64,000 nt of DNA from assembly GCF_900177655.1 (NCBI RefSeq), contig NZ_FXWK01000001.1, positions 62,001-126,000 of the forward strand. The letters run 5' to 3'. Below, piece by piece: positions 8,831-16,991 of this stretch. The stretch is from Devosia lucknowensis. GTDB lineage: Bacteria > Pseudomonadota > Alphaproteobacteria > Rhizobiales > Devosiaceae. Each line of letters starts with the position of its first letter. The first letter of the stretch is position 1. Both the position numbers and the translations under genes were made by a program. The notes under the pieces were generated by a model that saw only the letters and a program-made list of their open reading frames with translations, was not told the origin of the DNA and did no database searches.

Positions 8831-9805
8831 ATGAACATGCTTCTGCTCGTCATCCTGTTTGCCATCACCATTGGTGCCGCAGGCTTTGCTCTCGTGCCAT
8901 CGGCGCTGGGCAACAAGCGGGCAGAAGCGCGCATGAAAGCCTTCCAGGGCGACATCCGCGCCAACCGTCAAAGTGCCGACGCCAACCGGGTCCGTGAAAA
9001 TCGCCGCAAGAACGTGCAGCAGGCGCTCAAGTCACAGACAGACGAGCTCAATGCGAAGAAGCGCCTGAGCCTCTCGGACCTGATTTTCCAGTCCGGCATG
9101 ACCATCAAGCCCGCGACCTTCATCCGCAACAGCATCATCTTCGGCGTCGCGCTGTTCCTGATCCTCGTCGTGGCGCAGGTGCCTTTCTATTTCGCCGCCA
9201 TCTTCGCAGTGGCCGGCGCCTACCTGTTGCCGCGCATGTACGTCTCACGCAAGCGCAAGCGCTATCAGGATCGCTATCTGGACGAACTGCCAAACGCCAT
9301 CGAAGCCATCGTCCGCGGCGTCAAGACCGGTCTGCCCCTCAACGATAGCATGCGCGTCGTGGCCAAGGACACCAAGGAACCGGTCAAGTCCGAGTTTGCC
9401 CGCGTTCTCGACCAGCAGAGCTTTGGCTTTTCCATGACCGAGTCCGTGCAGGTCTTGCTCGAGCGTGTGCCCCTGCCGGAAGTCAATTTCTTCGTAGTCG
9501 TTATCTCGGTCCAGCAGCAGGCCGGCGGCAATCTCTCGGAGGCGCTGGGCAACCTGGCGCGGGTGCTGCGCAACCGCAAGAAGATGAAGCAGAAGGTCAA
9601 AGCCATGTCCGCCGAAGCCAAGGCCTCGGCCGGCATCATCGGGTCGCTGCCGATCATCGTCGCCATTCTGGTGTCGCTCGTCTCCCCGGCCTATCTGCAG
9701 CCGCTGTTTTCGACGCCCGTGGGCAATCTCTGCCTCGGCATAGCCGTCATCATGATGGCCGCGGGTGTCTTCGTGATGAACCGCATGATTCAGTTTGAGA
9801 TGTAG
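8831..9805 (+). CDS. tadB: Inner-membrane pilus platform protein TadB
   Basis: A 324-residue type II secretion F-domain protein. One membrane helix lies at the very N-terminus (about 3-22), a pair at about 95-135 and two more at the C-terminus (about 272-320), with the cytoplasmic F domain between (about 155-270, including LPNAIEAIVRGVKTGLPL). Together with TadC it forms the platform on which CpaF acts. It starts two bases after the cpaF stop. Confidence 0.95.
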   Translation: MNMLLLVILFAITIGAAGFALVPSALGNKRAEARMKAFQGDIRANRQSADANRVRENRRKNVQQALKSQTDELNAKKRLSLSDLIFQSGMTIKPATFIRNSIIFGVALFLILVVAQVPFYFAAIFAVAGAYLLPRMYVSRKRKRYQDRYLDELPNAIEAIVRGVKTGLPLNDSMRVVAKDTKEPVKSEFARVLDQQSFGFSMTESVQVLLERVPLPEVNFFVVVISVQQQAGGNLSEALGNLARVLRNRKKMKQKVKAMSAEAKASAGIIGSLPIIVAILVSLVSPAYLQPLFSTPVGNLCLGIAVIMMAAGVFVMNRMIQFEM

Positions 9806-9871
9806 CCTGGCAGTCGAGCCGGAGCGCCTTGGTCATGAGGCCGGGCGGCAAGAATTGAGAGGTCGTGGTCC

Positions 9872-10885
9872 ATGAACATCGTCGAACTGCTGACCCAGCG
9901 TGAATTTCTCATCGCCGTCCTCGCGGCCATATCGGCAGCGGCCGTCGTCTTCACCTTCGGCTCTTCGATGATCGTGCGCCAGGAAATGCGCGGCCGCATC
10001 AAGCGCGTTGCCGTCGAGCGCGACAGGATGCGAGCCGAAGAAATGGCGCGTCTGCGTGGCAACGTCAGCAGCAATGCCGATGGTCGCGTCTCCATCCGTC
10101 GCGGCACCGAGGCGAAGTCCTACATGAAGCGCGCGGTCGAACGTTTCGACCTCAAGAAGGCTTTCCAGGACGATTCGACCGTCGACAAGCTGGCCATGGC
10201 CGGCCTGCGCGGGCAGGGGGAACTGACCAAGTTCCTGTTCCAGCGCCTGGCCTATCCAGTGGTGATTTTCATCGTCGCGGCCGTGTACCTGCTGATCATG
10301 GCTCCCGGCGACCGACCGCTCTATCTCAACGTCGTCTACGCCATCGGCGCAGGCCTGCTGGGCGCCTACATGCCGGTGCTGCTGCTCAAGAACAAGACGC
10401 AGAAGCGCCAAGCCTCGATCCGTCGCTCCTGGCCTGACTGTCTCGACCTTCTGTTGCTGTGCGTGGAAGCGGGCATGTCCATGGAACACGCCTTCAAGCG
10501 CGTCGCCAAGGAAATCGGCTCGCAATCGGTCGAGCTCGCCGAGGAGCTGACCCTGACGACTGCCGAGCTGTCCTTCCTCGAGGATCGTACCCGCGCCTAC
10601 GACAATCTCGGTCGCCGCACGGGCCTAGATAACGTCAAGGCCGTGATGACAGCCCTGATCCAGGCCGATCGCTATGGCACCTCGGTCGGTCAGGCGCTGC
10701 GCGTCATGGCCGAGGAGGGCCGCGAGGCGCGCATGATGGACGCCGAAAAGAAGGCTGCCGCCCTGCCGCCTAAACTGACCGTGCCGCTGATCGTGTTCTT
10801 CCTGCCTGTCTTGTTCATCGTCATCCTGTCGCCGGCCATGATCAAGGTCTTCTCTGGGTCGGTCGCCAGCACCGTTGGCGGGTGA
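9872..10885 (+). CDS. tadC: Inner-membrane pilus platform protein TadC
   Basis: A 337-residue partner of TadB with the same F-domain fold. Helices are seen at about 8-28, 125-145, 148-168 and 305-330. The F domain starts with SWPDCLDLLLLCVEAGMSME (about 188-207). It is the last gene of the pilus operon and is followed by a terminator shared with the converging tadD gene. Confidence 0.95.
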   Translation: MNIVELLTQREFLIAVLAAISAAAVVFTFGSSMIVRQEMRGRIKRVAVERDRMRAEEMARLRGNVSSNADGRVSIRRGTEAKSYMKRAVERFDLKKAFQDDSTVDKLAMAGLRGQGELTKFLFQRLAYPVVIFIVAAVYLLIMAPGDRPLYLNVVYAIGAGLLGAYMPVLLLKNKTQKRQASIRRSWPDCLDLLLLCVEAGMSMEHAFKRVAKEIGSQSVELAEELTLTTAELSFLEDRTRAYDNLGRRTGLDNVKAVMTALIQADRYGTSVGQALRVMAEEGREARMMDAEKKAAALPPKLTVPLIVFFLPVLFIVILSPAMIKVFSGSVASTVGG

Positions 10886-10904
10886 TCCGCAGCGCCACCA
10901 ATCA

Positions 10905-10940
10905 AACAAAAAGCCCGGCGCATGCCGGGCCTTTTGTTTC
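10905..10940. terminator. Bidirectional terminator between tadC and tadD
   Basis: A GCCCGGC/GCCGGGC stem (10913-10930) is flanked by AAACAAAAA on the left and TTTTGTTT on the right, giving a T-rich tail in either direction. It can end both the tadC and the tadD transcripts. Confidence 0.9.
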
Positions 10941-10957
10941 AGGGACGGTAGAGGAGC

Positions 10958-11728
10958 CTAGCCCTTCTCGATTAGGTCCCAGCGGTTCTGCTGGGTCAGG
11001 AGCGCCCGGACATAGGCCATGTTGCTCTCGACCTGTTCGGGCGGCAGTTCGGCCGCGTAGATGGCTCTCGCCTCATCGAAACGCCCCTGCAGCCCGATGA
11101 CGAGGGCCAGGTTTTGTCGTGTCTGCGAGTTGGCACCGCGCATCTGCGTGGCGCGCCGCAGGTGCGTTTCGGCCGTGCGGAGTTCATTGGTCATGGCGAA
11201 GCTGAGGCCCAGATTGGTCTCGACGGACGCTTCGCCAGGCGCGATCACGGCTGCCTGCTGATAGGTCTTGCGAGCCTCATCATGGCGACCCATCTGGTCG
11301 AGTGTCGCACCCATCACGAGCAGCGCGTTCCAGTCGGGCGCATCGGGGCGAATGACATTCTGCAGGAGCTGCAGGGATTGCTCCAGCCGTCCCGAAGCCG
11401 TCAGCGCCTTGGCATATGCGACCGATAGCGCGATGTCTCCCGGATTGCGGCTAATGGCCTGCTCCAGCGCGGCAGTCGCCTGCTGCGGCTGGCCGGCGGC
11501 CCGTAGCGCTGCGGCGTACTGGATCACGACATTTCGATCGCCCGGATTGCGGCGATAGCGCTCGGTCAGCTGGCCAAGATTGGCTTGGCTCTGTGCGGCG
11601 CTCATTCCCGAATAGTCTGTGGACCCCAGTTGACCGCGATTGGATGCACAGGCCGAAAGAGCCAGGGCGGCAACGCCTGCCAGCAGCAGCGGCCGCATCG
11701 ACCGGGCGATTTTAACGAACTTGGTCAC
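10958..11728 (-). CDS. tadD: TadD-like TPR lipoprotein
   Basis: A 256-residue outer-membrane-type lipoprotein with a lipobox LSAC (Cys27) followed by about five tetratricopeptide repeats between residues 50 and 230. TadD proteins help assemble the pilus secretin. I chose the GTG at 11728 because a GGGAG site lies seven bases before it and because it gives a normal basic n-region; an internal ATG at 11698 would also keep the lipobox, while the longer frame to 11776 has no such support. It converges on tadC. A TTAACC-N9-GGTTAA repeat lies upstream. Confidence 0.88.
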   Translation of the reverse strand: MTKFVKIARSMRPLLLAGVAALALSACASNRGQLGSTDYSGMSAAQSQANLGQLTERYRRNPGDRNVVIQYAAALRAAGQPQQATAALEQAISRNPGDIALSVAYAKALTASGRLEQSLQLLQNVIRPDAPDWNALLVMGATLDQMGRHDEARKTYQQAAVIAPGEASVETNLGLSFAMTNELRTAETHLRRATQMRGANSQTRQNLALVIGLQGRFDEARAIYAAELPPEQVESNMAYVRALLTQQNRWDLIEKG

Positions 11729-11783
11729 GGGCGCACTCCCGGCTCTGGCCGAGCCGTAAAACATGATCCCGAGCAATAGATCA

Positions 11784-11804
11784 TTAACCCTAACGCACGG
11801 TTAA
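11784..11804. promoter_or_regulatory. TTAACC-N9-GGTTAA inverted repeat upstream of tadD
   Basis: A perfect inverted repeat (arms 11784-11789 and 11799-11804) lies 56-76 bases upstream of the tadD start. The half-site equals the first six bases of the CtrA half-site. It is the best-formed of the TTAACC motifs in the pilus region. Confidence 0.4.
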
Positions 11805-11874
11805 ACCGGGCTGTCGCAGCGTTGCCGACACCGGTGGCAGGGGCTAGAAGAGGGCGCATCACAGGAGTTCTCCC

Positions 11875-13224
11875 ATGTCGTCTTCGTCTCCCACTCCCAT
11901 CCATTTCCTGGCTGATGGCGGGCTCGATGGCTCAAGCATTTCCGAGGCGCATCTGGGCTGGGCACGCGCCAATGGCTTTACGGGTCAACGCGGACGCCTG
12001 CTGGCGTTGCCGGGCGAGCGGGGCGCGCTCGATGGCTATCTTTTCGGAACGGGCAAACCCGCTGGTCGCTCTCCTTTTTTGGCGGGTCTTGCCGCAACCG
12101 CTCTGCCAGCAGGCAACTATAGCCTCGCCGGCGATCTGGGCGATCCGACCTTGGCTTCCATCGGATTTCGCCTCGGCGCCTATCGCTTTGATCGCTACCG
12201 CGACGGCCAGACGGTGCCCACGCTGGTGTTGCCTGAAGCGGCAGACGAAGCTGAAGTCGACCGTCAGGTCGAAGCCGCAGTGCTGGCGCGTGATCTCATC
12301 AACACGCCGGCAAATGACCTCGGCCCCGACGCGCTGGAATCGGCGGTGCGCGACTTTGCCCGGCGCCACGGCATGTCCATCACCGTGACCGCTGGCGACG
12401 ATCTACTCAGCGCCAACTTCCCAATGATCCATGCCGTAGGTCGGGCCAGCGCCCAGGCACCGCGCCTCATCGATCTCGCCTGGGGGAATGCAAGCCACCC
12501 CAAGGTCACTCTCGTTGGCAAGGGCGTGACGTTCGATACCGGTGGTCTCGACATCAAATCCGCCGCCGGCATGCTGATGATGAAAAAGGATATGGGCGGC
12601 GCCGCCAACATTCTGGGGCTTGCGCACACGATCATGTCCGCCAGTTTGCCCGTCCGCCTGCGCGTGCTGCTCCCGGTGGTCGAGAACGCCATTGCCGGGA
12701 ATGCCTTCCGTCCGGGCGACGTGTTGCGCTCCCGTGCCGGAATCACGGTCGAGATCGGCAATACCGACGCCGAGGGCCGGCTCATCCTCGCCGATGCGCT
12801 GACGCTCGCCGACGAGGAAAACCCCGACCTGCTGATCGACATGGCGACCCTGACAGGCGCTGCACGCGTAGCCTTGGGTCCTGATCTTCCGGCGCTCTAT
12901 TCGACGGATGACGCCGTTTCAGCCGGCCTCGTCACCGCTGGTCTCGCCGCCGAGGATCCGCTCTGGCCCATGCCGCTCTGGCACAATTACGACGCGCAGA
13001 TGTCGTCCAAGATCGCCGACGTCAACAATGCCGGCTCCGGCGGCTATGCAGGCTCGGTGACGGCGGCACTGTTCCTGCGCCGCTTCGTCAAGAACGCTGG
13101 CGCCTGGGTGCATCTCGACATTTTTGGCTGGGCGCCGGAAGCCCGCCCGGGCCGTCCGGTGGGTGCGACTGACCAGGGCATCCGCGCCGTCTATGGCCTG
13201 CTGCGTCAGCGTTATCGCGGCTGA
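11875..13224 (+). CDS. Leucyl aminopeptidase family protein (M17)
   Basis: A 449-residue cytosolic zinc or manganese aminopeptidase that removes N-terminal residues from peptides. The C-terminal catalytic domain shows the M17 metal and catalytic motifs: GKGVTFDTGGLDIK near residue 215, KKDMGGAAN near 237, and the signature NTDAEGRLILADA near 297. It is shorter than classical PepA (about 500 residues), as expected for the second PepA-like group common in Alphaproteobacteria. A CAGGAG site lies before the ATG. It converges with the next gene. Confidence 0.93.
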   Translation: MSSSSPTPIHFLADGGLDGSSISEAHLGWARANGFTGQRGRLLALPGERGALDGYLFGTGKPAGRSPFLAGLAATALPAGNYSLAGDLGDPTLASIGFRLGAYRFDRYRDGQTVPTLVLPEAADEAEVDRQVEAAVLARDLINTPANDLGPDALESAVRDFARRHGMSITVTAGDDLLSANFPMIHAVGRASAQAPRLIDLAWGNASHPKVTLVGKGVTFDTGGLDIKSAAGMLMMKKDMGGAANILGLAHTIMSASLPVRLRVLLPVVENAIAGNAFRPGDVLRSRAGITVEIGNTDAEGRLILADALTLADEENPDLLIDMATLTGAARVALGPDLPALYSTDDAVSAGLVTAGLAAEDPLWPMPLWHNYDAQMSSKIADVNNAGSGGYAGSVTAALFLRRFVKNAGAWVHLDIFGWAPEARPGRPVGATDQGIRAVYGLLRQRYRG

Positions 13225-13227
13225 AGC

Positions 13228-13950
13228 CTACTGGCCGGGGGCTTCGCTTGAGGTGGGAGCGCCCGGGATCAGTTCGTTGGGCACTAAGCTATCGACGGCC
13301 GTCATCTGTTCGACGGCCGCATCGGTTGCCGGTCCGTGGCTCTTGGGGAACAGCAGCGGTGCCATGGCAAAGCCCACGACGACCAGCACGATCATGCCGA
13401 TGCCGGCCCACTTCTTGTGCTTCTCGATGAATTCGCCCGCCGCCGGACCGAAGAAGTAGAACAGGCCGCACGGCACGAAGTAGCGCAGGCCACGCCCGAT
13501 GATCCCGTAGATCACGAAGGTCCAGAGATCGAGGCCCGCGACTCCCGAGGTAATGGTGATCACCTTGTAGGGGATAGGGGAGAGCGCGCCGATCAGGATC
13601 ATCAACGGACCGTTGTCGACGAAGCTCTGCCGCAGGCTCTCGAAGCCATTTGCCGCCCCGTAGAAATCGATGATTGCCCGTCCGACGCTGTCGAACAGGA
13701 AATAGCCGATCGCGTAGCCAGCGAGGCCACCCGCCACCGACGAGACGGTGCAGATCGCCGCAAGCCGCCAGGCCCGCATGCGGTCGGCAATGATCATCGG
13801 AGCCAGCATGATTTCTGGAAAGACCGGGATGATCATTGCTTCGAGGAAACACAGCGCCGCCAGGATCGGTTCGGCAAAGCGATGTTTGGTTGCGAGCTTC
13901 AGACGATCGTAGAGGCTCAGCTTTGCCGGAGCGGCGGTGGTCTCAGTCAT
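13228..13950 (-). CDS. YqaA/DedA-type SNARE-associated membrane protein
   Basis: A 240-residue inner-membrane protein with about five hydrophobic segments between residues 30 and 205. The central region with a small-residue-rich loop (SVAGGLAGYAIGYF) and the re-entrant stretch GALSPIPYKVITITSGVAGL are typical of the YqaA subgroup of the DedA (SNARE-associated) family, which is linked to lipid scrambling and envelope homeostasis. The C-terminal 40 residues are acidic and Pro-rich. Only three bases separate its stop from the aminopeptidase stop on the other strand. Confidence 0.85.
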   Translation of the reverse strand: MTETTAAPAKLSLYDRLKLATKHRFAEPILAALCFLEAMIIPVFPEIMLAPMIIADRMRAWRLAAICTVSSVAGGLAGYAIGYFLFDSVGRAIIDFYGAANGFESLRQSFVDNGPLMILIGALSPIPYKVITITSGVAGLDLWTFVIYGIIGRGLRYFVPCGLFYFFGPAAGEFIEKHKKWAGIGMIVLVVVGFAMAPLLFPKSHGPATDAAVEQMTAVDSLVPNELIPGAPTSSEAPGQ

Positions 13951-14020
13951 GCGAACTCATAGTTAGGCTTCGTGGCCATGTTCGAACACATTCCACGGTC
14001 GCGCCAGTGAAATTTACGTG

Positions 14021-14959
14021 TCAGTAGCCGCGCGCGCGGTCCACGACATTGACCAGCGCCTTCCCCGCCTCGTGATCCCTCAGGACGCGCGAAAAATAGG
14101 CGACACCGCTCTGTTCGTTGGAAATCGCCGCGATGTGCGGGGTGATGTAGCAGTTCTTCTGCGTCCATAGGGGGCTGTCGGCAGGCAGCGGCTCGACTTC
14201 GAACACATCGAGGCTCGCGGCACCCAGAACCCCGTCGCGAAGGGCAGCGACGATATCGGCCTCCTTCTGATGCCCACCGCGGGCGGCATTGACGATGACC
14301 GGCCCGCCGGCGAGCTTATCCCGCCGCAGTTTGCCGAAAGTTTCGAGGTTGAGGATACCCGTCGTCTCCGGTGTCAGGGGCAACAGGTTCACCAGGATGT
14401 CCGTGCCGGCCAGAAAGGCGTCGAACTCCGCCTGGCCGGTGAACCCCTGAACACCTTCGATCGACTTGGCGGTGCGGCTCCAGCTCCTGAGATCGAATCC
14501 CAGCGGCCTCAAGCGGGCGGCGGCATCTTGCCCCAGCACGCCCATGCCCATGATCCCCACCGTGGTTTCACCAGCTGCCGGCGGATAGAACTGGCTCCAT
14601 CGCCGCGCGTCCTGATCGTCGCGGAACCGGCTGAATTGCCGGTGATGCATGGTCACATGCGCCACTACATAGTCGCTCATGCGCTGGCTCAGGTCGCTGT
14701 CGACGAAACGCACGATTGGTGCATCCGGAAGCTTGGGATGCTTGAGCAGGGCATCGACACCGGCGCCCAGCGACAGCACTGCCTTGAGATTGTCGAGGCC
14801 ATCGAAAGCGTCCGGCTTGGGCTTCCACACGAAGATGTAACGGATGTCGGCCGGATCGAAGTCATCGCCGCGCCGCACGACGGGGTAAGGTGCCAGGGCC
14901 TGGGCAAAGGCGCGGGCCCAGCTGGCTTCGTCGATATCGGACAGGTGCAGCAACAGCAT
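14021..14959 (-). CDS. ghrA: Glyoxylate/hydroxypyruvate reductase A
   Basis: A 312-residue D-isomer-specific 2-hydroxyacid dehydrogenase of the GhrA group, reducing glyoxylate and hydroxypyruvate with NADPH. The Rossmann motif GIMGMGVLG is near residue 135. The catalytic triad is visible as Arg in NAARGG (near 228), Glu in VFEVEPL (near 255) and His in TPHIAA (near 276). Length is normal for GhrA. Its promoter region is separated from the upstream cytochrome gene by a terminator. Confidence 0.92.
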   Translation of the reverse strand: MLLLHLSDIDEASWARAFAQALAPYPVVRRGDDFDPADIRYIFVWKPKPDAFDGLDNLKAVLSLGAGVDALLKHPKLPDAPIVRFVDSDLSQRMSDYVVAHVTMHHRQFSRFRDDQDARRWSQFYPPAAGETTVGIMGMGVLGQDAAARLRPLGFDLRSWSRTAKSIEGVQGFTGQAEFDAFLAGTDILVNLLPLTPETTGILNLETFGKLRRDKLAGGPVIVNAARGGHQKEADIVAALRDGVLGAASLDVFEVEPLPADSPLWTQKNCYITPHIAAISNEQSGVAYFSRVLRDHEAGKALVNVVDRARGY

Positions 14960-14977
14960 CGAAGAACTCCATCAACG

Positions 14978-15002
14978 AAAAGGCCGCGCTTGCGGCGCGG
15001 CC
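14978..15002 (-). terminator. Terminator after the cytochrome c gene
   Basis: Read on the minus strand, a GGCCGCGC/GCGCGGCC stem (arms 14982-14989 and 14995-15002) is followed by TTTT. It closes the cytochrome c transcript just before ghrA begins. Confidence 0.8.
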
Positions 15003-15032
15003 CTCATATCATTCGGTACGGACCTGCCGGAC

Positions 15033-15845
15033 TTACTGGTTGGCAGGTGCGGCAGGGGCCGCCGGAGACGTCGCCGGGGCCGGTGCGGGCGCGGTGCCGC
15101 TGGTGGTCGGCGTGCCCTGCACATTGGTCTCGGTCTGCGTCGTGGTCGGCGTGTCGGTGACGGCGGCCGGAGCCTGGGTCGTCTCCGACGCCGGAGCGGT
15201 CACTTCGGTCGGAGCGACTTCGCCTGCGGGTGCGTCTTCCACCGCAGTGCCTTCGGCAGCGGGTGCTGCTTCTCCTTCGGCGGGAGCCGCGGCAGCTTCA
15301 GGGGCGGGGAACGGCACGGGGCTGGCCGAAAGCGTCTGCAGATAGGCCAGGATGTCGGCGCGCTCTTCCGGCGAACGCACGCCGGCGAAGGCCATCTTGG
15401 TGCCCGGCGAATAGCCCTTGGGATTGGTCAGGAAGGCGTCGAGGTCTTCATAGGTCCAGGTCCGGCCTTCCTCGTGGTGCTGCACGAAGATGTCCGAATA
15501 GGCGAAGTTGTCGAGATGCGCCTGGGCATTGCCCACGATGCCGTAAAGGTTCGGGCCCTGCTTGTTGGCTTCGCCTTCGCCGAAGGTGTGGCACGACTGG
15601 CACTTGCGGACCGCGGATGCACCGCGATCGACGCTGGCAGTCGTCAGCAGCACGGCCAGCGGAACCGCCGGAGCTTCTTCAACGGCAGCGCCGGCTGCAG
15701 CGACTTCCGGTTCCGGCAGCGCATAGCCTGGGCCGCGATTTTCGATCGGGTGATAGATGGCTTCGGCCAGGAAGCCCACACCCATGACGAACAACAGGGT
15801 GCCGAGCACGGCGCCGATGATCTTGTTTAGCTCAAACGAATCCAT
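15033..15845 (-). CDS. Membrane-anchored class I cytochrome c
   Basis: A 270-residue protein anchored by one N-terminal helix (about 9-30), with a cytochrome c domain at about 70-175. The haem-binding motif CQSCH is at 82-86 and the probable sixth ligand is Met151 in GTKMAFAG. It resembles CycM-type cytochromes c552, which pass electrons from the bc1 complex to terminal oxidases. The C-terminal 90 residues are almost only Ala, Pro, Thr, Glu and Val, an unusual long disordered tail. I chose the ATG at 15845 because AGAGAG precedes it; longer starts to 15878 add no known sequence. Confidence 0.9.
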   Translation of the reverse strand: MDSFELNKIIGAVLGTLLFVMGVGFLAEAIYHPIENRGPGYALPEPEVAAAGAAVEEAPAVPLAVLLTTASVDRGASAVRKCQSCHTFGEGEANKQGPNLYGIVGNAQAHLDNFAYSDIFVQHHEEGRTWTYEDLDAFLTNPKGYSPGTKMAFAGVRSPEERADILAYLQTLSASPVPFPAPEAAAAPAEGEAAPAAEGTAVEDAPAGEVAPTEVTAPASETTQAPAAVTDTPTTTQTETNVQGTPTTSGTAPAPAPATSPAAPAAPANQ

Positions 15846-16135
15846 TTGGTCTCTCTGCCGGTCCATCCCCGTGGACAATTATCCGAACCGGCCAAACATG
15901 AAATCCCCCAAAGGGGAATCCGCCTCAACCGGCCGGTGCGACGCGCGCGGAACATAGTATCAAGACGAGTGCAGGTGCAACAGGTCAAACCAGCGCAGTG
16001 TCAAATCTCTGAAGCATCAACGGCAATCGCCGACGCGACGCAAGTTTGGACCGGCCCGCAGCGGCGATCCCCCGGCGGCCACATTGACTCTCCCCAAGCC
16101 CCGCGCCAAAACCCCGCTCGACTTTACTTCCACGG

Positions 16136-16969
16136 ATGATGTCTCCCATGACCAAGAAAATCGCATTCCAGGGTGAGCCCGGTGCCTTCAGCCACGCGGC
16201 GTCGGCCAATGTCTTTCCCGGTGAGGAATTTCTGGGCTGCGTTACGTTCGAGGAGACCCTTAATGCCGTGCAGACCGGCAAGGCCGACTTCGCCGTCGTG
16301 CCAGTCGAGAATTCGCTCTACGGCCGCATAACCGACATTCACCACCTTCTGCCCGAAAGCGGCCTCCATATCATCGGCGAGACCTATCTTCGCGTTGAGA
16401 TGACGCTGCTCGGCGTGCCCGGAGCGCGCCTTGAGGACATCACGGCGGTCCAGTCGCTCTCCGTCGCATTGGGCCAATGCCGCAAGTTCATTTCGAGCCG
16501 CGGTCTGCGCACCATCAATGCGGTCGACACCGCCGGCTCGGCGCGCGAAGTGGCGCAGAAGGGCGAAAAGTCCGTGGCAGCAATTGCCTCGCGCTTCGCG
16601 GGCGAAATCTACGGCCTCAACGTCCTCGCCGAAAACATCGAGGACGCCGACCACAATACCACGCGCTTCCTGGTTCTTTCGCCCAAGGAAAAGCTGGCCT
16701 CCAACCAGGGCAAGGTGAAGACCACCTTCGTCTTCCGCGTGCGCAACGTGCCGGCGGCGCTCTACAAGGCCATGGGCGGCTTCGCCACCAATGGCGTCAA
16801 CATGACCAAGCTCGAGAGCTACATGGTCGGCGGCGCCTTCACGGCCACGCAGTTCTATGCGGACATAGAAGGTCACCCCGACGACGTCAGCGTCCAGCAT
16901 GCCTTTGAAGAGCTCGGCTTTTTCACCGATTACTTCCGCATCCTCGGCGTCTATCCCGCGGCGGACTGA
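16136..16969 (+). CDS. pheA: Prephenate dehydratase
   Basis: A 277-residue monofunctional prephenate dehydratase of phenylalanine synthesis, converting prephenate to phenylpyruvate. The catalytic TRF motif lies in NTTRFLVL near residue 180. The C-terminal ACT domain (about 200-277) with KLESYMVGG would bind phenylalanine for feedback inhibition. The start is uncertain: ATG codons at 16136, 16139 and 16148 all lack a strong ribosome site, and the last gives the usual family beginning MTKKIAFQGEPG. No attenuator-like leader peptide was seen upstream. Confidence 0.95.
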   Translation: MMSPMTKKIAFQGEPGAFSHAASANVFPGEEFLGCVTFEETLNAVQTGKADFAVVPVENSLYGRITDIHHLLPESGLHIIGETYLRVEMTLLGVPGARLEDITAVQSLSVALGQCRKFISSRGLRTINAVDTAGSAREVAQKGEKSVAAIASRFAGEIYGLNVLAENIEDADHNTTRFLVLSPKEKLASNQGKVKTTFVFRVRNVPAALYKAMGGFATNGVNMTKLESYMVGGAFTATQFYADIEGHPDDVSVQHAFEELGFFTDYFRILGVYPAAD

Positions 16970-16991
16970 GGCTGGTCGGCAGTCGCTGTCC

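Noticed and set aside
15879..16135. Possible leader peptide or T-box before pheA
   Set aside because: No Phe-rich short frame or T-box core was seen in the 257 bases before pheA.
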